The notes under the pieces were generated by a model. It was given only the letters and a program-made list of their open reading frames with translations, did not search any database and was not told the origin of the DNA. Positions 1-5,776 of a DNA stretch of 36,611 nt are shown here, in pieces. The first letter of the stretch is position 1. Every line of letters begins with the position of its first letter. Source of the stretch: a virus; IMG/VR virus record IMGVR_UViG_3300025120_000205, positions 1-36,611 of that record. One strand, given 5' to 3'. The position numbers and the translations under genes were made by a program.

Positions 1-227
1 GTGGAACTTTTTGCTTCGCCCACTAGGGGTTACTGGAAACGTGTTATCCTATCACGTGATTTCTTTAGTAGCGTGGGCAGATGCCCCATGTCCTCTCGTC
101 TCATTCGCTATGGCTTGTCGCCTCGTTATAAATCTCAACAGTTGCTCGTTTGCTTCTGGTACCAAATCTCGGAATACTTAATCGTTCTATCATCATTTTT
201 TTTTATAAGGTTTGAAGATTACGTGTT

Positions 228-274
228 ACTACGTAGACCGATCTACGTAGTTATACTTAGTGGGTGCTACGTAG
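228..274. repeat. Three CTACGTAG palindromes with a 9-bp hairpin
   Basis: CTACGTAG occurs at 229-236, 243-250 and 267-274. The first two lie in a 9-bp inverted repeat (ACTACGTAG at 228-236 with CTACGTAGT at 243-251, 6-nt loop). The cluster could be a binding site for a dimeric protein or a small cruciform; the function is unknown. Confidence 0.75.
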
Positions 275-621
275 TTGACGGGTTTGTGTGTCATTGAATC
301 AGTACCTAACATGCTGTAGTACAAGCACTTGCAATTTATTTCATATAAACAAGTTAGGTTTTTGTTTTTGGGTGCAATTTTTTAGGGCATATGTTATTCT
401 CTGCCTGTACGTATGTAAGCCAATGAGAATGTCAAACGGCAGATAGGCTAAAATATAGGCTGATTGGTAGGTATATATGAATATCGGCTCTACAGCCCTT
501 ATGTTTACTGGGTTTTCGCACATCTCAACTTTTTAATGGTGTAGTACTAGCGAGAGGCTAAAGTCTCTTAGAACGTCTCTAAATGCCCTCTATGAACATT
601 TGCCTTATTTTATCAACATTC

Positions 622-688
622 CTATGCATGCATAATATATGCACGCATAACAAATCGATTGACCGACCAATTGCTATGCATGCATAAC
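622..688. repeat. TATGCATGCATA palindrome repeats
   Basis: The string CTATGCATGCATAA starts at 622 and again at 674, 52 nt apart. The core TATGCATGCATA is a perfect 12-nt palindrome. A diverged copy, TATGCACGCATAACAAATC, is at 638-656 and recurs with two mismatches at 899-917. A further relative, CCAATTGCTACGCATA, lies near 985-1000 and resembles 667-686. This is a dispersed repeat family confined to the non-coding region. Confidence 0.75.
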
Positions 689-690
689 AT

Positions 691-751
691 CTCGCTCGCT
701 CGCTCGTGCGTGCGTGCGTACATGCACATGCGTACACACATGCATGCATGC
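691..751. repeat. Tetranucleotide repeats and 47-nt Y/R alternation
   Basis: The sequence runs (CTCG)4 at 691-706, (TGCG)3 at 707-718, then mixed TGCA/CGTA/CACA steps and (ATGC)3 at 740-751. From 705 to 751 every base alternates pyrimidine and purine without a break, the classical sequence requirement for left-handed Z-DNA under negative supercoiling. No protein-coding explanation is apparent. Confidence 0.8.
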
Positions 752-757
752 CTATAG

Positions 758-787
758 TCAGACCGATTGATAGGTAGGTTGGTCTGA
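758..787. repeat. Inverted repeat TCAGACC/GGTCTGA
   Basis: TCAGACC at 758-764 pairs with GGTCTGA at 781-787 across a 16-nt loop that contains GATAGGTAGG. There is no T-tract, so it is not a terminator; it may belong to the same structured control region. Confidence 0.5.
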
Positions 788-811
788 GGTTTTATACAGT
801 CTGCTGATAGT

Positions 812-835
812 CAGATAGTTAGGCAGATAGTTAGG
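812..835. repeat. 12-nt tandem duplication CAGATAGTTAGG x2
   Basis: CAGATAGTTAGG at 812-823 is repeated exactly at 824-835. Related fragments flank it (CTGATAGT at 803-810 and TAG at 836-838), so it looks like a short, partly decayed iteron-like array. Confidence 0.7.
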
Positions 836-1023
836 TAGTCACGTCAAACGTAATGACCTGATACATAGTAGGTTAGGTATTGAAAAGCCAAAAAATCCTA
901 TGCACGCATAGTAAATCAACACCCCCCATAGCGTTTTGAAATCAGTTTCCTTTTGATGTCGTCGTCGTCATATATATATATTACCCAATTGCTACGCATA
1001 TCTGACAAGCTAAAAAAAAGTCT

Positions 1024-1031
1024 TATATTTG
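1024..1031 (+). promoter_or_regulatory. Bacteroidota-type -7 element TATATTTG
   Basis: TATATTTG fits the TAnnTTTG element recognised by the Bacteroidota housekeeping sigma factor and ends 18 nt before the ATG at 1050. No clear upstream TTG box is visible. Its position argues against starting the first gene at the TTG at 1029, which would lie inside the promoter. Confidence 0.65.
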
Positions 1032-1049
1032 TACTATAATATTAAAGAC

Positions 1050-1628
1050 ATGAAACAGGGATACAATTCAAGACTCGACGAGTCACTAGGATCAAGAAAC
1101 GGAAAGAAGACACAGGGCCTTAAGGACAGACGGGACGAGAGTAAGGGTGCTGAGAAGGGTGCTGGGAATAGAGCATACTCAGCTGTCTCTACGATGGACA
1201 AGCCTAAAAAGAGAAAGGTAACAAAGACCAACAAGGACGGAGTTAAGACCCGTCAGGTGTCAAAGAACGGTGTGGTCAAGAAGACTGTCACACGTACAAA
1301 GGGTGGCGTCGAGAAGGAGATCGAGCGAGGAAACAAGCGGATCGAGGTCCAGAAGTACAAGGACGAGGGAGTGAAGAACAGGACTGTCATCAACATGAAG
1401 AAGGCAAAACAGAATGCATTTAACAAACTTTCTGAATCCGCAATAAAGGGTGCGATTGCAGGATCTGCATTCAGAAACCTACCATCATCTATGGTAAAAG
1501 AGGCAGCGAAGCCAGAGAACAACGTACTTCCAGCCAACCGAATGGACGCACGTCAGCAGAAGGCTAATCAGCCGATGATAAACAAGCTGAACAAGATGTC
1601 TTTAAAGCAACGAAAAAAAAATAAATAG
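1050..1628 (+). CDS. Basic conserved phage protein of unknown function
   Basis: This 192-residue protein is very basic. I chose the ATG at 1050 because the frame's alternative TTG at 1029 overlaps the promoter element. The N-terminus has an RLDESLG...RRDESKGAEK pattern that I recall from small proteins of Bacteroidota phages. The middle (about residues 50-110) is a run of short, strand-like Lys/Val/Gly repeats such as KNGVVKKTVTRTKGG, followed by a helical, Lys/Gln-rich tail. The charge suggests nucleic-acid or virion contact, but no known domain is visible. It leads a four-gene cluster with 2-nt or overlapping junctions, transcribed from the -7 element at 1024 and ended by the terminator at 2311. 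Confidence 0.8.
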   Translation: MKQGYNSRLDESLGSRNGKKTQGLKDRRDESKGAEKGAGNRAYSAVSTMDKPKKRKVTKTNKDGVKTRQVSKNGVVKKTVTRTKGGVEKEIERGNKRIEVQKYKDEGVKNRTVINMKKAKQNAFNKLSESAIKGAIAGSAFRNLPSSMVKEAAKPENNVLPANRMDARQQKANQPMINKLNKMSLKQRKKNK

Positions 1629-1630
1629 AT

Positions 1631-1843
1631 ATGAACAAGCACCAAGACAAGGAGTCCTCTATGGACGACTACTCTCACGAGAGAAAGCTACGTATAGACG
1701 GACGCTATGAGGCGGCCCAAGGAAAGATGGCTGCGGCCAAGAACGACTTCGACCACGCACACGCACTTAAGAAGGACGCACACTACGACGCAGAGTCACG
1801 CAGACAGTTTGGCGGACACATCCACGGGCTATACAAGAGATAG
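1631..1843 (+). CDS. Small charged helical protein, unknown function
   Basis: This 70-residue protein starts 2 nt after the previous stop, and its own stop is followed directly by the ATG of the next gene. It is rich in His, Asp, Lys and Ala, with a probably amphipathic helix in the middle (AAQGKMAAAKNDFDHAHALKK, split around residues 28-48) and a Gly/His-rich C-terminus. There is no membrane segment, signal peptide or recognisable motif. Synteny with its basic neighbours suggests a shared transcript and possibly a shared structural or DNA-associated role, which is inference only. Confidence 0.7.
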   Translation: MNKHQDKESSMDDYSHERKLRIDGRYEAAQGKMAAAKNDFDHAHALKKDAHYDAESRRQFGGHIHGLYKR

Positions 1844-1984
1844 ATGTGGGAGATAGTCTTTGAGAACAGGATCCGATTTGGGATCAACATAGGTTTTGAG
1901 TTCTACAGCCCAGACGAGGAGAGTGATACATATGAGTTTCACCTCAACTTACTAATAATAAAAATAGGAATGATATGGCACTAA
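1844..1984 (+). CDS. 46-residue small phage protein
   Basis: An ATG immediately follows the TAG of the previous gene and the frame runs 46 codons to TAA at 1982-1984, overlapping the next ATG (1975) by 10 nt. The protein starts MWEIVFENRIRFGINIGFEF and ends in a hydrophobic stretch, HLNLLIIKIGMIWH. The acidic middle (PDEESDTYE) followed by hydrophobic strands resembles very short proteins I recall from Bacteroidota phages. The exact stop/start abutment, the overlap and otherwise unexplained sequence support a real gene. Function is unknown. Confidence 0.6.
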   Translation: MWEIVFENRIRFGINIGFEFYSPDEESDTYEFHLNLLIIKIGMIWH

Positions 1985-2286
1985 ATAAATACAGCAGCAG
2001 CAGAAGGTTCACAGAGACCACAACGAGAGACAGGGCACTGGCTATTATACCCGAAACTGACAGTTTCAAGGTATACGGTTCCGATAATAAGACTTCAGCA
2101 AATATATCCGCTGAGAAGGCAGATGAGATGATGAGGTCCAAGAAATACCGAGCAGGAAAGAGTGGGGCTATATATGACGTAGGTAGTGGTGATCTTGTTG
2201 GTAAAGGATTCCAGAAGTACTACACGGTGCCTAACCATGTCCCCTTCTCACATATGACCCCAAGGTCTAAGAAGAAGAAGAAGTAG
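1975..2286 (+). CDS. Hypothetical protein with poly-lysine tail
   Basis: This 103-residue protein overlaps the previous gene by 10 nt. It has a Ser/Thr/Arg-rich N-terminus, a central segment ending GAIYDVGSGDLVGKGF (about residues 64-80), and a C-terminus of five consecutive lysines. No domain is recognised. It is the last gene of the first cluster; the terminator hairpin begins 25 nt after its stop. Confidence 0.7.
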   Translation: MALNKYSSSRRFTETTTRDRALAIIPETDSFKVYGSDNKTSANISAEKADEMMRSKKYRAGKSGAIYDVGSGDLVGKGFQKYYTVPNHVPFSHMTPRSKKKKK

Positions 2287-2310
2287 ACTAACTTTAAAAA
2301 TTTAACGATA

Positions 2311-2336
2311 AGCCCACCTAAACGGTGGGTTTTTTG
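2311..2336 (+). terminator. Rho-independent terminator after the first cluster
   Basis: CCCACC at 2313-2318 pairs with GGTGGG at 2324-2329 across the loop TAAAC and is followed by six T residues. It lies between the small basic genes and groEL, and the groEL -7 element begins directly after it. Confidence 0.85.
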
Positions 2337-2344
2337 TATATTTG
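2337..2344 (+). promoter_or_regulatory. -7 element TATATTTG for groEL-groES
   Basis: TATATTTG begins at the end of the terminator T-tract and ends 18 nt before the groEL ATG, the same spacing as at the first gene. This gives the chaperonin pair its own transcription unit. Confidence 0.7.
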
Positions 2345-2362
2345 TAAAAATAATTCAATCAA

Positions 2363-3922
2363 ATGATAGTAAAACAGGTACACCTTGGCGACAGCGGCCA
2401 AGAAAAACTACGGGCTGGAATCAAAAAAATTGCTGGAGCAGTAAAGAGCACGCTCGGTGCCAGGGGTCGAACTGTCCTCATAGAGTCCGAGAACCATGTG
2501 GGCGGAATAACCGTCACCAAGGACGGTGTGACTGTTGCCAAGTCGATCAACCTTTACGACCCTACGGAGAACCTTGCCGTGATGATGATCCGCCAGGCTG
2601 CCGAGAAGACGGCCACCATGGCTGGTGACGGTACCACCACATCGATTGTACTTGCCGAGGCCATCATAGATGCGGCCCAGGAATACATAGACGGATCCAC
2701 AAACGTCACCGAGGTTATCAGGGAGATCAACTCCATAGCCGAGCGTATAGACGCACACCTGAAGAAGAAGAGCAAGAAGGTCAGCGGTAAGCGTCTACGA
2801 GACGTCGCCACCATATCTGCAAACAATGACAGGAAGGTAGGCGAGATGATCGCTGGTGCCTTTGAGGAGGTTGAGATGGTTACGGTAGAGAACAGCATGA
2901 ACTCGGATACCTATGTAGACATCGTCAAGGGTATGCGTATCGAGCGTGGCTACACCTCTAAATACTTCATCACCGACCAGAAGAAGCAGGAGTGTGTGAT
3001 GGAGAACCCATACGTATTGATCACGGACCACGAGATCAGCAACCTCGCCAACATAGAGGAGATACTGAAACCGATAGTGGCTCAGAACAAGTCCCTTCTC
3101 ATCATAGGTGAGCTTAGTCAGAACGTGCTTAACACACTGAATGTAAATGCATTGCAGGGAAAGATAAAGGTCTGCAACATCATACCACCAAACTTTGGGT
3201 ACAGGAAGAAGGAGCTGCTTGAGGATCTTGCGATTGCTCTTGGCGGCACATACTTCTCTGACGACACTGGGGATGACCTGTCTGTTGTTCAGATGGGGGA
3301 CCTTGGTCGTGCTGCGAAGATTGTAGTCCGAAAGGACATGACGGTCATCATGCAGTCCGAGGAGATGGGTGATACCATAACGGATCATGTCGAGGTCCTG
3401 AAGAAGGTTGTATGGGTGACAGAGCAGAGGGAGGAGAGAGACTTCCTTCAGGAGCGAATTGCAAACCTATCTGGCGGAATTGGCGTCATACATGTCGGTG
3501 CGCTTACAGACATCGAGCAGAAGGAGAAGCGTGACCGTATCGACGACGCTGTCTGTGCGGTACAGGCGGCACTGGAGGGCGGCATACTGCCTGGCGGTGG
3601 GATAGCACTACTAAACTGCATCCCTATGGTTGATGACTCAGGCCCTGCATCAAGGATAGTAAGGTCGGCACTTTTTGCACCCTTCAATCAGATACTTGAG
3701 AACGCTGGCCTGGACGGCCTTTCTAAGATGACAGGATTCAAGGAGGACGGTGTTGGATACGACGTGAAGAATGACAGGGTTGGTGACATGATAAAGATGG
3801 GCATCATAGACCCAGCCAATGTGACAAGGAATGCGTTAGAGAACGCAGTATCTGTCGCCACTACGATAATGAGTACGAGTTCAATAATAACAAACGTGAG
3901 AGACAATGGAGGTACTAAATAA
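2363..3922 (+). CDS. groEL: Phage-encoded chaperonin GroEL
   Basis: This 519-residue group I chaperonin forms ring complexes that fold proteins with ATP. Nucleotide-site motifs are intact: TLGARGRT (30-37), TKDGVTVAK (52-60), GDGTTTS (88-94, with D89 matching Asp87 of E. coli), and RIDDAV (392-397, with D395 matching catalytic Asp398). GILPGGG is at 407-413. The apical domain keeps the GYTSKYF pattern (196-202) with the Tyr/Tyr/Phe residues that bind GroES and substrate. It is slightly shorter than bacterial GroEL (about 545) and lacks the Gly-Gly-Met C-terminal tail that lines the cavity. It has its own promoter and overlaps groES by 17 nt. A likely job is folding a phage virion protein or replacing the host chaperonin; the substrate is inference. 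Confidence 0.96.
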   Translation: MIVKQVHLGDSGQEKLRAGIKKIAGAVKSTLGARGRTVLIESENHVGGITVTKDGVTVAKSINLYDPTENLAVMMIRQAAEKTATMAGDGTTTSIVLAEAIIDAAQEYIDGSTNVTEVIREINSIAERIDAHLKKKSKKVSGKRLRDVATISANNDRKVGEMIAGAFEEVEMVTVENSMNSDTYVDIVKGMRIERGYTSKYFITDQKKQECVMENPYVLITDHEISNLANIEEILKPIVAQNKSLLIIGELSQNVLNTLNVNALQGKIKVCNIIPPNFGYRKKELLEDLAIALGGTYFSDDTGDDLSVVQMGDLGRAAKIVVRKDMTVIMQSEEMGDTITDHVEVLKKVVWVTEQREERDFLQERIANLSGGIGVIHVGALTDIEQKEKRDRIDDAVCAVQAALEGGILPGGGIALLNCIPMVDDSGPASRIVRSALFAPFNQILENAGLDGLSKMTGFKEDGVGYDVKNDRVGDMIKMGIIDPANVTRNALENAVSVATTIMSTSSIITNVRDNGGTK

Positions 3923-4163
3923 GTTCATAATACTGGAGAGGGTATACGAGAAGAAGACCAGCTCAAGCGGACTCATAATGAGTGACGATGACGCCAACGA
4001 CATGCGATACCAGAGGGGTATCGTGAAGGACACGGGCTATAACGTGCTTGGCATTGAGCCAGGCACTAGCATCATATTCGACAGGGTGTCTGCCCATGAC
4101 GTCCTTATAGGAGACGACAGGTTTACCATCATTCAAGAGAAGGACGTCGCCTGCGTTCTTTGA
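3906..4163 (+). CDS. groES: Phage-encoded co-chaperonin GroES
   Basis: This 85-residue protein matches the 10-kDa co-chaperonin layout. It has an N-terminal strand (LNKFIILERVYE), a mobile loop around residues 16-36 with the hydrophobic tripeptide LIM (23-25) in the place of the Ile-Val-Leu that docks on GroEL, then GIVKDTG, PGTSIIF and the closing strands RFTIIQEKDVACVL. It is a little shorter than bacterial GroES (about 95). It starts inside the groEL end, which fits coupled translation. Its last 35 nt overlap the 3' end of the minus-strand gene, an unusual convergent overlap. Unlike T4, which brings only a GroES-like gp31, this phage carries both partners. Confidence 0.93.
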   Translation: MEVLNKFIILERVYEKKTSSSGLIMSDDDANDMRYQRGIVKDTGYNVLGIEPGTSIIFDRVSAHDVLIGDDRFTIIQEKDVACVL

Positions 4164-4635
4164 GGTCTTTATTGGCATCCTTCACCGCAATCGATAGTAT
4201 CTTGTGGGAGAAGGGTGCCGTCCTTTTGAATACCTTATTCCTACGTGGCGACTCTGGCAGCTCGTCAAATCCAAGAAGCTTTCTGTAGATGTTTGCTATC
4301 ATCTTCTTTCCCTTCTGTGAGACCTCATAAAGAAGTGCCTCACCCCATCTCTTCTCCCTAAACTTTCTAATAAACCCATCCCCTAAGAGTCTATCGAACC
4401 TGAATCGGTCCCAAGACATATGGTTTGCGTACCTGTCGAAATTCTTTCTTGAGAACAGGTGCTCTGAGTACAGGAACATGAGCATGTCAAGGTCTGCTGA
4501 CGATTTTAGCTCGTAGTTTATCACGGCCCACTTCCTGATCACGCTCCAGTGCTTCATGAAGTCATACTTCTCCTCCCTCGCAAAAAATATCTTGTCCTCC
4601 CTCTTGGATATCCTTTTCTTTACCTTTGGAATCAT
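4129..4635 (-). CDS. Winged-helix-like protein, possible MarR-type regulator
   Basis: This 168-residue protein is the only convincing minus-strand gene. Residues about 45-125 show a winged-helix pattern: a helix (LDMLMFLYSEHLFS), a turn and putative recognition helix (FDRYANHMSWDRFRFDRLLGDG), a basic strand (FIRKFREKR), a wing strand (ALLYEVSQKG) and a closing helix (KKMIANIYRKLLG). This is the layout of MarR/PadR-type DNA-binding proteins. Both termini are highly basic (ERRRR near the C-terminus). It converges on and overlaps groES by 35 nt, and its promoter lies in a 36-nt divergent gap. It could repress or switch the divergent promoter pair. The family is recognised by pattern only, and no ligand site is visible. 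Confidence 0.65.
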   Translation of the reverse strand: MIPKVKKRISKREDKIFFAREEKYDFMKHWSVIRKWAVINYELKSSADLDMLMFLYSEHLFSRKNFDRYANHMSWDRFRFDRLLGDGFIRKFREKRWGEALLYEVSQKGKKMIANIYRKLLGFDELPESPRRNKVFKRTAPFSHKILSIAVKDANKDLKERRRRPSLE

Positions 4636-4640
4636 TTTAT

Positions 4641-4648
4641 TATATTTG
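4641..4648 (+). promoter_or_regulatory. -7 element TATATTTG of divergent pair
   Basis: TATATTTG on the plus strand ends 23 nt before the ATG at 4672. It lies just upstream of the start of the minus-strand gene, so the two divergent promoters interleave in the same 36 nt. Confidence 0.65.
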
Positions 4649-4657
4649 TATTTGTAA

Positions 4658-4665
4658 CAAAGATA
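4658..4665 (-). promoter_or_regulatory. -7 element TATCTTTG for the minus-strand gene
   Basis: Read on the minus strand, 4665 to 4658 is TATCTTTG, a match to TAnnTTTG that ends 22 nt before the minus-strand ATG at 4635. It lies only 9 nt from the plus-strand element at 4641-4648, so polymerase could hardly occupy both at once. Confidence 0.6.
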
Positions 4666-4671
4666 AGAATT

Positions 4672-4797
4672 ATGGCCAAGAAAGTTAGTTGGGTGTATGG
4701 AGGTAAAAAATATAGTGGAACTTTAATCAGGGAAACTGAAACTCATAAATACGCCAGAACAGAAAACGGTAAAACCAAAACCATAAGAAAAAAATAA
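4672..4797 (+). CDS. 41-residue basic protein, unknown function
   Basis: I chose the ATG at 4672 because the longer in-frame extension runs through the minus-strand gene and the promoters. The peptide begins MAKKVSWVYGGKKYSG and has about 12 Lys/Arg in 41 residues. The VSWVYGGKKYSGTL and HKYARTENGKTK segments suggest a small beta-hairpin or ribbon fold. Its stop overlaps the next ATG by one base (TAATG), a coupling junction. No function is recognised; it heads a cluster of four short genes. Confidence 0.65.
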   Translation: MAKKVSWVYGGKKYSGTLIRETETHKYARTENGKTKTIRKK

Positions 4798-5087
4798 TGG
4801 CTAACAAGAAAGACATGCCATGCAACAAGCCAAGGCCTTCTACAAGGCCAGGCAAGAAGAAGATGGTCAAGGGATGCGAGGGTGGAGAGGAGAAGCTTCT
4901 TCATTTTGGTGCCAAAGGATACGGGCACAACTACTCCCCTGCTGCACGAAAGTCGTTCAAGGCTAGGCATAAGTGCGAAACCGCAACGTCAAAGCTGACG
5001 GCAAGGTACTGGTCCTGCAAGAACCTATGGGCTGGCAAGGGTGGATCCACAAAGAGCTCACCAAAGAGTAAGAGGGGTAAATATTAG
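4797..5087 (+). CDS. Conserved short phage protein (MPCNKP type)
   Basis: This 96-residue, Cys- and Lys-rich protein carries a pattern that I recall as conserved in many marine phages: MPCNKP near the N-terminus (7-12), VKGCEGGEEKLLHFG (about 25-39), then SPAARKSFKARHKC and a C-terminal LTARYWSCKNLW. Five cysteines and conserved His/Arg residues suggest possible metal or nucleic-acid binding. In other phages the family often lies near structural and packaging genes; its role is not known to me. It overlaps the preceding stop by one base, and its own stop abuts the next ATG. Confidence 0.75.
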   Translation: MANKKDMPCNKPRPSTRPGKKKMVKGCEGGEEKLLHFGAKGYGHNYSPAARKSFKARHKCETATSKLTARYWSCKNLWAGKGGSTKSSPKSKRGKY

Positions 5088-5258
5088 ATGATAAAGATAA
5101 AGAGACATAGAGGCATCGGAGACACCGTTGAGGCGGTGACAAGGCTTACTGGCGTTCAGAAGATCGTTAAGGCTGGGGCAAAGGCATTGAATAAGCCGTG
5201 CGGATGTGATGAGAGACAGGAAAAGCTAAATAAATTATTTCCATATGGGAAAAAGTAA
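5088..5258 (+). CDS. 56-residue protein with CGC...LNKLFPYG motif
   Basis: An ATG directly follows the previous TAG and the frame runs 56 codons to TAA, overlapping the next gene by 14 nt. It opens MIKIKRHRGIGDTVEAVTRL and ends with CGCDERQEKLNKLFPYG (38-54). I recall the Cys-x-Cys...Arg...Leu-Asn...Phe-Pro-Tyr signature from small proteins of Bacteroidota phages. The protein is basic and probably helical in the middle (VTRLTGVQKIVKAGAKAL). Function unknown; tight packing on both sides and the recognisable motif support a real gene. Confidence 0.7.
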   Translation: MIKIKRHRGIGDTVEAVTRLTGVQKIVKAGAKALNKPCGCDERQEKLNKLFPYGKK

Positions 5259-5505
5259 GACATCAAAATACTACGAGAACAATCCAGAGGCGGCTGAGAA
5301 GCGTAGGATATACCAGAGAAAGCTTAACAAGACTGACAAGCAGAAGAAGTACCGTGCCGAGCATACAAAGGAACGGAGACGCAGAGGTATAGACGGCCAG
5401 GGTGGTGACGATGTCAGTAAGAAAAAAAATGGTAAATTTGTACTTGAGAACCCATTCACGAACCGAGCAAGGAACGGTGCCGATGGGTGCAGCACTAAAA
5501 AATAA
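5245..5505 (+). CDS. Conserved basic small phage protein
   Basis: This 86-residue protein is highly basic. Its N-terminal half (KYYENNPEAAEKRRIYQRKL, residues 8-27) looks helical, and the middle has RRRGIDGQGGDDVSKKKNG, a Gly-Gly-Asp-Val-Ser pattern I recall from short proteins in many marine phages. The C-terminus (FTNRARNGADG) is also of that family. It overlaps the upstream 56-residue gene by 14 nt and precedes the spike-base gene by 6 nt. A virion- or DNA-associated role is plausible from charge alone; no enzymatic motif is present. Confidence 0.75.
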   Translation: MGKSKTSKYYENNPEAAEKRRIYQRKLNKTDKQKKYRAEHTKERRRRGIDGQGGDDVSKKKNGKFVLENPFTNRARNGADGCSTKK

Positions 5506-5511
5506 AAAGAC

Positions 5512-5775
5512 ATGCCTTATCAAAAATTACAAGCAAGCAGAGCAGCGGTAGTAGTACAAAGCGACACCGCAGACATCCCATATATAGGTGGCGGAACTGG
5601 TCAATGGCCATGCGTACTGTACGTAGGCGGAGCTGGGGACGTAAAGGTTACCACAGCTGGCGGAGACGATGTTGTGTTTGAGGCTGTCAATGCTGGGACA
5701 TTCCTACCTGTACAGGTCATTAAAGTTTGGTCTACAGGAACCAGTGTAACTGCTGCTATTATAGCTCTCTGGTAG
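5512..5775 (+). CDS. Spike-base-like virion protein
   Basis: This 87-residue, beta-rich protein resembles the small spike base protein family of the gene-transfer agent of Rhodobacter capsulatus (RCAP_rcc01079 type). Shared features are an N-terminal AVVVQSDTADIPYIGGG, a central VLYVGGAGDVKVTTAGGDDVVFEAV and a C-terminal FLPVQVIKVWSTGTSVTAAIIALW. Members form a small beta-sandwich at the base of receptor-binding spikes on capsid or tail. Here it is followed 1 nt later by a LamG-like protein, so the two may form a base and an adhesin. The family call rests on sequence pattern only. The C-terminal Trp is shared with the protein at 8556. Confidence 0.65.
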   Translation: MPYQKLQASRAAVVVQSDTADIPYIGGGTGQWPCVLYVGGAGDVKVTTAGGDDVVFEAVNAGTFLPVQVIKVWSTGTSVTAAIIALW

Positions 5776-5776
5776 T

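Larger units (their letters stand above)
1..1049. other. Non-coding, repeat-rich leader region
   Basis: I see no convincing gene in this stretch. Open frames on either strand have no start context and read as low-complexity sequence. It contains the palindrome ATCACGTGAT at 51-60, three CTACGTAG palindromes at 229-274, copies of a TATGCATGCATA-type palindrome, runs of tetranucleotide repeats at 691-751, a 12-nt direct duplication at 812-835, (GTC)4 at 958-969 and (AT)6 at 970-981. It ends at the promoter of the first gene. Such a concentration of structure in a compact phage could mark an origin of replication, a genome terminus or a control region; which of these cannot be told from the sequence alone. 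Confidence 0.7.

Noticed and set aside
1-297. 98-codon frame starting with GTG at base 1
   Set aside because: No start context, no promoter or A-rich leader, a composition unlike the real genes and overlap with the palindrome cluster; it could only be an edge artefact.
691-751. CRISPR-like or tRNA reading of the repeats
   Set aside because: The units are 4 nt with no spacers and no cloverleaf can be drawn; simple repeats explain the pattern.
758-787. Terminator reading of the TCAGACC hairpin
   Set aside because: The loop is 16 nt and no T-tract follows.
1200-1222. PKKRKV, close to the SV40 nuclear localisation signal
   Set aside because: The protein is generally Lys/Arg-rich and all context is phage of bacteria, so the match is coincidence.
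2408-3906. Long minus-strand frames opposite groEL
   Set aside because: They are shadows of a well-supported coding strand with no motifs or promoters of their own.
4549-4671. Upstream extension of the 41-residue gene
   Set aside because: It would run antisense through the winged-helix gene and across both promoters; the ATG at 4672 has the A-rich leader and correct promoter spacing.
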